Source of the DNA: Liopterus haemorrhoidalis
Lineage: Eukaryota; Arthropoda; Insecta; Coleoptera; Dytiscidae
Direction of reading: 5' to 3'
NCBI GenBank assembly: GCA_963971575.1
Contig: OZ020616.1
Span: forward strand, 20,751,713 to 20,815,712
Length of the DNA stretch: 64,000 bases
A program made the position numbers and the translations under genes. The notes under the pieces were generated by a model that was given only the letters and a program-made list of their open reading frames with translations, did no database searches and was not told the DNA's origin. Shown here in pieces: positions 56,693-64,000 of the stretch; position 1 is the stretch's first letter, and every line of letters starts with the position of its first letter.

Positions 56693-59600
56693 TATGTGGT
56701 CCTCTGCTTCTTGCTACTCCAAGATATTGCTGTCCCGGCGAGCATCACCACGTAACCACTAAATGACCGCCTGTCTATTCTGTCGCTTGCCCAGTCGGCA
56801 TCTCCAAAGACCTGTATGCCTCGCCCACTCCTCTTGAATGTGAGGCCCCAGTCGGTGGTTTGTCTGACATATCGCAAGATATGTTTAACTCCAGCCCAAT
56901 GCTCCTTCGATGGACGGTTGTTAAATTGACTCATGTAAGCCGTTGCATGGGCTAAATCAGGTCTTGTTCCTCCAGCCAAATAGAGTAGTCCACCAATTGC
57001 TTGCCGGTATTTGTAGGCAGTTTCCTCATCAACCGCTGTCTCTTCTGTGGAATGTACATACTTCATACCTGGGTCTAATGGTGTCGATGCTCCTCTAGCC
57101 TGATTCATTTCCATAGTCTTCAGTAGCTCCTCCGCATAAGCTGTCTGGTCTAATGTGAGCGTGTCGTCATTCCGTCTCACAACTTTCATGGAAATAATAT
57201 GATTTACCTTTCCCAGATCTCTGACGCCAAATGTCTGACTTATGTTTGCCTTGAATTGTTTGATACTCAGTTCGTCCTTGGCTATCATCAACAGGTCGTC
57301 AACGTATACACCAACTATGAAATCCTTTTTCAGGCTGACATAGATACATGGATCTGCCTTTGATCTTACCAACCCTGATGACTTTAGGAACTCGTCTAAA
57401 CGTGTGTTCCATTCTCGTCCTGATTGATGCAAGCCGTACAAACTCTTTTGCAATAGGCAGACATCGTCTTCTCGTCCTTTAACCAGGAATGGTTGGGGTT
57501 GTTCCATATATATAGTCTCTTTTAGGTTTCCATTCAAGTATGCTGCTGTGATGTCTAGCTGGTGGGCTTCCCAATTACGTTCTACAGCCAATGCAAGCAG
57601 CATTCGGATTGATTTTGTTTTTACCACGGGTGAATAAGTCTCCTTGTAATCAATCCCTTCTATTTGTGTGTAGCCGCGTGCTACTAGTCGTGCCTTATAC
57701 CTTTCTAAGTTCCCGTCTCCGTCGAGTTTCTTCTTGAAGACCCATTTGTTCTTAACTACGTTTCTTCCTTTGGGTCTTGGAATCAAAATCCATGTCCCAT
57801 TTCTTTTCAAATTGCCCAATTCTTCTTCCATCGCCTTTCTCCAGCTTTCGCCATCAGGTGCTGCCAATGCTTCTTCTACTGTCTCTGGATCAACGTCTTC
57901 ATGATGTTTAGTTAATTTGCAGCCAGAACATTTTTTCTCCAATGGCTCTTTGTTTTTCAATCGCTTTGATCGCCTCAATGTTGGTTCTGTTTCGTGCGAT
58001 TGTGGTAGCTCAACACCTGTCATTGCTGGTGACATTGCATTCTGGGTTTGTTGATCTCTTTGTCTCTGGTTATAGTTTTGACCATTTTCTGTCTCAACTA
58101 TAACTTTTTGTGTACAACCTGGTCCAGCTTTATCTGTTGCAATTGTAGCTTCATTCTCGCATTCAAAGCTAATAATGATTTCTGCGTCTGTTGGCTGGAC
58201 TGCTTTCTTCTCAGTCACTTGCTCTTTACATGGGAATTGGTCCTCCTCGAAAATAACATCACGACTCACAAAGAATCTGTCGTGTTCTCTGTCCCATAGC
58301 TTATAGCCTTTGACGCCACTTGGATAACCAATAAATACACACTCGATCGATTTTGGGTCAAGCTTGCCTCTTTTCCATCTGCTATTGACTGCGCTCCATG
58401 CTCTGCATCCAAAAACTCTCAGATGGTCCATGCTTGGTTTCTTTCCTGACCATAGTGTCTCTGGTAACTTGTAGTTCAGTGCACTGGACGGACATCTGTT
58501 CCTGATGTAACATGCAGTGCTGAGTGCATCCGCCCACAGTGTTTTCGTTACACTGGACTCTATAAGCAGACATCTTGTCATATCCATGAGTGTCTGGTTC
58601 ATCCTTTCTGCAACTCCATTTTGTTGGGGTGTACCTGGTACAGTCAGCTGCCTTCGAATTCCATGCTTTGCCATGTACTTGTCAAAGTCCTTACTTCTGT
58701 ACTCACCGCCATTGTCACTTCGCAGTACTTTCACCTTATTTCCATGCAACCTTTCCGCTATTTGCCTGTATTCATCAAATTTTTGCAAAACTTCGCTCTT
58801 TTTCTTCATTGGATATATCGTTACATATCGCGAGAAGTCATCTATAAAAGTGACAAAGTACTTCGATCCTCCTTTCGAAGTTGGTTCGATTTTGCCCACA
58901 ACATCTGAATGAATCAGCTCTAAAGGTGCTTTGGCTCTTTTATCTTTACTCGTTGGAAAGGAATTCCGTCTCATCTTTCCCAATATACACGTTTGACACT
59001 TCGGTTCAGTCTCCCCCTTCTTGGTGATTCTCTCATCTTCACCCATCATGTCACGTACTGCATCCATATGTACATGTCCCATTCGACGATGCAGCATTGA
59101 CTCGCTAATGGTGCTCTTGACTGCTCGCGCTGATGATCTGGACTCTTCCACAGCATACAGTCTCCCCTTTCGCTTGGCTGTAATGAGTACATCACCGTCT
59201 GTGTCGATAATTACGGCTTTACCGTTACTAAACGTGACCGTCATTCCGAGCTCTTCGATTCTTCCTACTGATAAGAGGCTATCTTCTAAATTGGGTACGA
59301 AAAGCACGTCTTCCAACGTCACATGTAGGCCTCCGTTTTCCTCGCAAAGTTGAAATTCAGCTGTTCCCGTTCCTGTAACTTCCAGTATATCTTTATTTGC
59401 CAACTCGACTTTTGAATTACTCGCCTTGAAGTTTCTGAGCTTGTTTCGGTAAGATGTCATGTGTTCATCCGCTGCACTGTCCAAGTACCAAGTGCAGGGG
59501 TTCTGTGTCACTTCATCAGTGTTATTTTTCCTTCTTGAACACAAAGCCTTGTGAACTTTCTTTGCATGGGCGTGTTTCTTTTGATTTGTTTCCGCCTGGT

Positions 59601-60423
59601 GTAACGTGCTTTCTTCAGCCTCTGGGCAGTTTCTCGCTATATGCCCAAATTTACCACAACTGTAGCAACGTACACGTCTCCTGCTGGCGTTGTCATCTTT
59701 ATGATCACAGCTGTCACACCCGTCTCCTTTCTTGCAAGACTTATCGCTGTTAGTCTTTTTGTCGCTTTTGTTTTCTCCATGAGACACGTAGTTTCTTCTT
59801 TTGTTTCTTGTGAAGAAAGCTTTCGACGTGTCTCCCTCGTTTTCACTTATCTTCTCTTCCTCTCGTCGAACTATCCTCTTTTCCTCGACTATCAGTCTTG
59901 TCTTCACTTTTCTTGTTGATAGACTCTCTTCATCCTGCTCCAAGTTAAGAATAAGCGGCTCATATGCTTCCGGCAGGCCCATAAGCATCACCAACGCCAA
60001 CTCCTTGTCGGTGAAGCCATATCCACTGCTGACTAGCTTACGATGTATCTCTGTAATCCTCCCAAGGTAGTCTCGCATATGTTCCGTCTTCCCCATTCTC
60101 ACATTGAAAAAATCTCGCATCAACTGTAGAATGTGCAGTAGGCCGTGCTTGGAATGAATTTCCTCCAGTGTCTCCCACGCTTCCTTTGCCGATATGCAAC
60201 ATCCAATATCATCGAGATAATTATCCTCCACGATGAGAAATAGAAACGTTAGAGCCTTGTTGTCCACCTTTTTCTCCGCTGTAGACAGTGCATCACTGTA
60301 ACCAGGATCTATCGCCTCCCAGATTCCTTTTTGTACGAGAGCTGCCCTTGCTCGTATGGCCCACGCATGGTAGTTGTCTGTGGACAGCTTTGGAAATCTA
60401 TAATCGTCGTTGGAGTTCGCCAT
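56692..60423 (-). CDS. Copia gag-pol polyprotein
   Basis: 1243 residues in one frame from ATG 60423. Gag (1-250, UBN2-type, with the zinc knuckle CYSCGKFGHIARNC, Cys253-Cys256-His261-Cys266). Protease with active site WYLDSA (Asp315; the usual DSGA is DSAA). Integrase with H445/H450/C476/C479 zinc site and catalytic Asp507, Asp570 (RSDNGGEY) and Glu606 (NGVAERMN), 35 residues apart as in DD35E. The GKxxG-type region is followed by the SKR linker. RT with Asp957 (QLDITAAYLNG) and YVDD (Asp1042, Asp1043). RNase H begins at GDADWASD (1207-1214). The frame ends at SSKKQRTT by a one-base change, so the last RNase H part is out of frame. Gag, protease, integrase and RT all look intact. Confidence 0.95.
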   Translation of the reverse strand: MANSNDDYRFPKLSTDNYHAWAIRARAALVQKGIWEAIDPGYSDALSTAEKKVDNKALTFLFLIVEDNYLDDIGCCISAKEAWETLEEIHSKHGLLHILQLMRDFFNVRMGKTEHMRDYLGRITEIHRKLVSSGYGFTDKELALVMLMGLPEAYEPLILNLEQDEESLSTRKVKTRLIVEEKRIVRREEEKISENEGDTSKAFFTRNKRRNYVSHGENKSDKKTNSDKSCKKGDGCDSCDHKDDNASRRRVRCYSCGKFGHIARNCPEAEESTLHQAETNQKKHAHAKKVHKALCSRRKNNTDEVTQNPCTWYLDSAADEHMTSYRNKLRNFKASNSKVELANKDILEVTGTGTAEFQLCEENGGLHVTLEDVLFVPNLEDSLLSVGRIEELGMTVTFSNGKAVIIDTDGDVLITAKRKGRLYAVEESRSSARAVKSTISESMLHRRMGHVHMDAVRDMMGEDERITKKGETEPKCQTCILGKMRRNSFPTSKDKRAKAPLELIHSDVVGKIEPTSKGGSKYFVTFIDDFSRYVTIYPMKKKSEVLQKFDEYRQIAERLHGNKVKVLRSDNGGEYRSKDFDKYMAKHGIRRQLTVPGTPQQNGVAERMNQTLMDMTRCLLIESSVTKTLWADALSTACYIRNRCPSSALNYKLPETLWSGKKPSMDHLRVFGCRAWSAVNSRWKRGKLDPKSIECVFIGYPSGVKGYKLWDREHDRFFVSRDVIFEEDQFPCKEQVTEKKAVQPTDAEIIISFECENEATIATDKAGPGCTQKVIVETENGQNYNQRQRDQQTQNAMSPAMTGVELPQSHETEPTLRRSKRLKNKEPLEKKCSGCKLTKHHEDVDPETVEEALAAPDGESWRKAMEEELGNLKRNGTWILIPRPKGRNVVKNKWVFKKKLDGDGNLERYKARLVARGYTQIEGIDYKETYSPVVKTKSIRMLLALAVERNWEAHQLDITAAYLNGNLKETIYMEQPQPFLVKGREDDVCLLQKSLYGLHQSGREWNTRLDEFLKSSGLVRSKADPCIYVSLKKDFIVGVYVDDLLMIAKDELSIKQFKANISQTFGVRDLGKVNHIISMKVVRRNDDTLTLDQTAYAEELLKTMEMNQARGASTPLDPGMKYVHSTEETAVDEETAYKYRQAIGGLLYLAGGTRPDLAHATAYMSQFNNRPSKEHWAGVKHILRYVRQTTDWGLTFKRSGRGIQVFGDADWASDRIDRRSFSGYVVMLAGTAISWSSKKQRTT

Positions 60424-60844
60424 TGTACTTCGTATCGTCGTTCCGTTTCCAAATGGTTACTTTCTTGTCCAACTATATCTCCAAATAAAAATTCCACTCC
60501 TGCGTTCCTACAATCTACCAGCGTCGTCGTACAAAATTATTTTCTACTGCGCGATTGTTGCCCGTTGTACAGTCTCTCGCATGTTGCACAGTACATGATT
60601 ATGAAAGAGAATATTAGTAAAAATAATCAGTTCAGTAAATAATCAAATGTCAAAAATATATTGTCCGTAATTTTACTCTAATTATCGCACATTAAATCAC
60701 TCATATTTTCTAAGTTCATGTTATCTATCTCCTCCTGGAAGTCCGAGTTTAGGTCACTCCTTCACTAAACTGTAATTGGCACTCAACCAAACAAAATTCC
60801 AGTAACACTAAGATCTTTACATAAACGCCACTTTTCCTTTCAGG

Positions 60845-60859
60845 CCTGGGCCCATAACC
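60845..60859 (-). other. Copia primer binding site (half-tRNA type)
   Basis: Directly after the 5' LTR on the coding strand comes GGTTATGGGCCCAG, the same primer site as in Drosophila copia. That site pairs with the interior of initiator tRNA-Met after cleavage to a half-tRNA, rather than with the tRNA 3' end. Confidence 0.75.
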
Positions 60860-61025
60860 TGTTAGATATTTGTGGAATGGAAAGGTGGTTAATTGTAAAT
60901 AAAAACAGAAAGACAAGTGTCAGATAACATGACATATAATTTATTATTGCAACTGACGGAACAAAAGTACATATATGGTTGCCATGAATACGCGGTTCGG
61001 CATATTTGTACATATAGTACTAACA
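60860..61025 (-). repeat. Copia LTR 3 (5' LTR)
   Basis: 166 bp, matching LTRs 1 and 2, followed by target duplication GATAG at 61026-61030. It is the promoter-side LTR for the gag-pol on the minus strand. Confidence 0.93.
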
Positions 61026-61159
61026 GATAGCATGCCTTTTGGAGGAGAGAATATTTACCCTGTGACAACAAAAAAGGGATGGTACTAAACCCCTGCATGG
61101 TTTCCGGTCATAGGGAAAATTGCATTTCCACTTAAACACAAAATTTTTGTGCTTTCTCT

Positions 61160-63690
61160 GGTTTTGTCAAAAGAAAGTTATAACAAATTTAAAGTCTTTT
61201 GCGGACTTTTATATTGACATAGGTCAAGGGACGTTCTTTCGAATAAAAAATACCAATTTACCTCTTTAGGGATGAAATTTAAAGAATTTCAAAACGCTTT
61301 CTAAATATTTTAAATAGAAAATTATGTACCAAAATGGAATGTTATAACTCAGGAAATACAAAGGTTTCTATAATGCACCCCAAATGTAGATTCACCACTT
61401 TAGGGGTTGATTAGGGCAAAATCCAGGATTACAGTTTCAAAAATTTGTATGGGTAACCTTTGTAATCAAAAACCAAGTCAATATCTCATTGGTCCTAAGG
61501 TATATTGAGAAATCCTTCAAATCACATTTCACCCCTTAGGGCTCGAATTTCGAAAAATCTCTTCTTAGTGGGTGCTTACATCAAGGAAGGAATATACTTC
61601 CCGAATTTCATGTCTCTATATCCAAGGGAAGTTCTATCGAATATAAATACCCATTAAACACCCCCCCCCCCCTCCCACCCATTTACATTTAGAGGTGAAA
61701 TTTTAAAAGACTATCAAACTATCTCGAGATATTTGAAAAAGACACCGGTGTGCCAAAAATGAATGTTATAACTTAATAAACACAGGAAATACGACGGGTT
61801 GTATAATTCACCCCGATTATAGATTTACCACTTTAGGAGTTGATTATGAAAGAATCCAGAAATAAAATTTTCGGCATTTGTATGGTTAATCTTTATAAGC
61901 AAAAGCCAAGTCGATATCTTATTGGTACTAAGAGATATTAAGGAATCCTTGATATCACATTTCAGCCCTTAGGGGTTGAATTTCGAAAAATACCGTCTTA
62001 GTGGGTACTTACGTCATACAGGGAATATACTTTACGAATTTCATGTATCTTGTCCAGAGGACGTTCTATCGAGTAAAAAATACCCATTTACCCTTTTAGG
62101 GGTGAAATTTTTAAAAACTGTCAAAACCATTTCGAGATATTTTAAAAAGACACCGATATGCCAAAAAGGAATGTTATAACTCAATAAACACAAGAAATAC
62201 GAAGGGTTGTATAATTCACCCCTATAGGGGTTGATTCGGGCAAAATCCTGAAATAATTTTTTCGGCATTTGTATGGGTAATCTTTGTAAGCAAAATCTAA
62301 GACGATATCTTATTGGTCCTAAGAGGTATTGAGGAATTCTTGAAATCACATTTCATCCCTTTTCACTTCTTAGGGTTGGAATTTTGAAAAATCCCGTCTT
62401 AGTGGGTGCTTACGTCATGGAGGGAATATACTTCTCAAATTTTATTTATCTATGCCCAAGGATGTTCAATCGAAAACAAAATTCCCATTTACCCCTTAAG
62501 GGTGAAATTTTAAAAACTGTCAATACCATTTCGAGATATTTTGAAGACACCTATATGCCAAAAAGAATTTTATAACTCAACTAACACAGGGAATATGATG
62601 GGTTGTATAATTAACCCTGTTCGGAAATTCACCACTTTAGGGGTTGATTAGAACAAAATCCTGAAATAAATTTTTGAACATTTATATGGGTAATCTTTGT
62701 AAGTAAAAACCAAGTCGATATCTTATTGGTCCGTAGAGATATTTAGGAATCCTTGAAACTACATTTCACCCCTTAGGGGTTGAATTTCGAAAATTCCCGT
62801 CTTAGTGTATGTTTACCTCATGGAGGGAATATACTTTGCGAATATCATGTATTTATGTCCAAGGGATGATCTATCAAATTAAAAATAACATTTTACCCCT
62901 TTAGGGGTGAAATTTTGAAAAACTTTCAAAACCATTTCGAGATATTTTAAAAAGACATCTATATGCCAAATAGGAACCTAATAACTCAACAAACACAGGA
63001 AATACGTCGGGTTCTATAATTCTCCCTGATTGTAGATTCACCCTTTTAGGGGATGAATATGACAAAATCCTGAAATAACATTTATATGGGTAATATTTAT
63101 AAGCAGAAATGAAGGCGATATATTATTGGACCTGTGAGATATTGAGGAATCAGTGAAAACACATTTTACCCCATTTCACCCCTTAGGGGTTGAATTTCCA
63201 AAAATCATTTCTTATGGGGTTGTTAAGTCATAAAAGGGATATACTCCCCGAATTTTGTTTCTCTGTCTAGACGACATTCTATCGAATATAAAATACCAAG
63301 TTACCCCTTTAGAGGTGAAATTTAAAAAAACGGTCAAAGCACTTTTTAAATATTTTAAAAACACCTATATGCCTAAAAGAAATGTTATAACACAACAAAC
63401 ACAGAAGATGCGAAGGGTTCTATAATTCACCCTGATTGTAGATTCACCTCTTTAGGGGTTGATTAGGACAAAATCCTGAAATAAGTTTTCTTATATTTAC
63501 ATGCGTAATCTTTGTAAGCAAAAACCAAGTCGATATCTTATTGGACCTAAGAGATACTAAGGAAACCGTGAAGCCACATTTTACCCCTTTTAACCCACTT
63601 AGAGGATGAGTTTCGAAAAATCCGTTCTTAGTGGATGCTTACGTCATGGAGGGAATATACTCGCCGAATTTCATGATTATAGGTCCAGTG
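61160..63690 (+). repeat. Tandem array, ~405-bp unit, about six copies
   Basis: The anchor GAGATATTTTAAAAAGACAC recurs at about 61308, 61725, 62134, 62533, 62939 and 63348, giving periods of 399-417 bp. Each unit contains two palindromic CCCCTTTAGGGG-type phrases, the line GGTTGTATAATTCACCC, AAGTCGATATCTTATTGG and CATGGAGGGAATATACTTC. Units differ at perhaps 10-20% of sites. The array ends GGTTTGGGCTGAGCGTTGAT and an (AT)n tract at 63737, next to the exon at 63809. Confidence 0.85.
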
Positions 63691-63808
63691 GTTTGGGCTG
63701 AGCGTTGATTATGAGTAGGTAGCTAAGTTACGATTTTATATATATATATAGATTGTTCGAGAGTTTTGTATTTGTTTTTAAACAATTTTTCACGCATTTA
63801 GTATTAAA

Positions 63809-63939
63809 ATGGCAGATAAAAATTTTGTTAGGGCTCAGAATGATAATTTACCCAACACTGATGCTTTTATGCTCATGGAATATATGAAAAATAATAAATG
63901 CTACAGTGCTGAAGAAATACATGGTGTCAAAACAGACTT
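63809..63939 (+). CDS. First coding exon of a spliced gene, SWIM/YqaJ-type family suspected
   Basis: ATG 63809 opens MADKNFVRAQNDNLPNTDAF, then MLMEYMKNNKCYSAEEIHGV and KTD. A consensus donor GACTT|GTAAGT at 63939/63940 follows (131 nt, phase 2). The short acidic start followed by LP..DAFM..EYM..N..YS..EI.GVK resembles the N-terminus of a multi-copy insect protein family with SWIM zinc-finger and YqaJ-nuclease-like domains. This is recognition from memory and not proven here. The ~52 bases just upstream (63757-63808) also occur, reversed, inside the THAP element at 19745-19798, so the gene is probably transposon-borne. Confidence 0.45.
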
Positions 63940-64000
63940 GTAAGTAAACCATTTATGTATTCTATAACTTTATGTAAACAATATTAACGCTGCAACTCTG

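Larger units (their letters stand above)
54240..58005 (-). repeat. 1883-bp exact tandem duplication inside the copia
   Basis: Unit 1 is 54240-56122 and unit 2 is 56123-58005. Each contains 17 bp of pre-insertion flank (TTTTTGGCCTCCGATAG), an LTR, the polypurine tract, the RNase H segment and the RT region. All encoded proteins in the shared part are identical. Confidence 0.9.
54257..61025 (-). mobile_element. Ty1/copia retrotransposon with three LTRs
   Basis: TG...CA-bounded 166-bp LTRs lie at both ends, flanked by the 5-bp target duplication GATAG (54252-54256 and 61026-61030). Reading on the minus strand: 5' LTR, primer site, gag-pol (60423-56692), RNase H end, polypurine tract, LTR. Then a second copy of the last 1.9 kb follows (pol 3' part, RNase H, polypurine tract, LTR). 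The LTRs read the same at all three places, so the insertion is young. Confidence 0.95.

Noticed and set aside
58517..59919. Several plus-strand frames of 80-130 codons
   Set aside because: All are antisense to the copia gag-pol, which explains the openness.

Overview
The window looks like AT-rich, intron-dominated DNA from an arthropod nuclear genome, most likely an insect. The evidence is spliced genes with GT-AG junctions, a Ty1/copia element whose primer site is the copia-type half-tRNA site, and a dense, layered mix of Tc1/mariner, Tigger, hAT, PIF/Harbinger-like, piggyBac-like and non-LTR elements. A beetle would fit the repeat style, but the order cannot be fixed from the sequence. There is no bacterial operon structure and no CRISPR array.

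The backbone is one host gene on the minus strand: a GRAMD1/Aster (ER sterol-transfer, GRAM-domain) homologue. Three coding exons can be joined in frame through consensus splice sites: exon A 50889-51117, exon B 31837-32147 and exon C 7638-8118 (3' edge uncertain). They encode the end of the N-terminal tail, the whole GRAM domain and the acidic linker behind it. The ASTER/VASt lipid-transfer domain and the membrane anchor must lie left of base 1, and the start codon right of 51117. Bases 8119-31836 and 32148-50888 are therefore two huge introns (23.7 and 18.7 kb) filled with transposons. The 5' exon(s) were not found in the window, so how much of 51118-64000 is also intronic is unknown.

Left end (1-7600): a Tigger scrap, a Harbinger-like element carrying three later insertions, a tRNA-derived SINE, a mariner fragment of a type best known from plants, and a 2.1-kb fold-back element with diverged tRNA-like modules in both arms. 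Intron B-C (8.1-31.8 kb): mariner, Tc1 and Tigger wrecks nested in one another, hAT and TA-target MITEs with visible target duplications, a THAP-exon-bearing element, two LINE fragments and an exact 214-bp tandem duplication. Intron A-B (32.1-50.9 kb): a LINE split by a Tc1, an intron-containing Tc1, a fold-back copy split by a mariner-superfamily element, a Harbinger element inside a hAT, and a second hAT. Right end (51.1-64 kb): the first exon of a Crypton-like tyrosine recombinase, a LINE scrap, a nearly intact copia element (54257-61025, target duplication GATAG) with a 1883-bp internal tandem duplication that gives it three LTRs, a ~405-bp-period tandem array, and at the very edge the first coding exon of another spliced gene, whose 5' leader is shared with the THAP element at 19.7 kb.

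Apart from the Aster exons, almost all recognisable coding sequence is mobile-element debris. The copia gag-pol is the only long intact transposon frame, and it is interrupted just before the last RNase H segment by a one-base frame change present in both duplicated copies.
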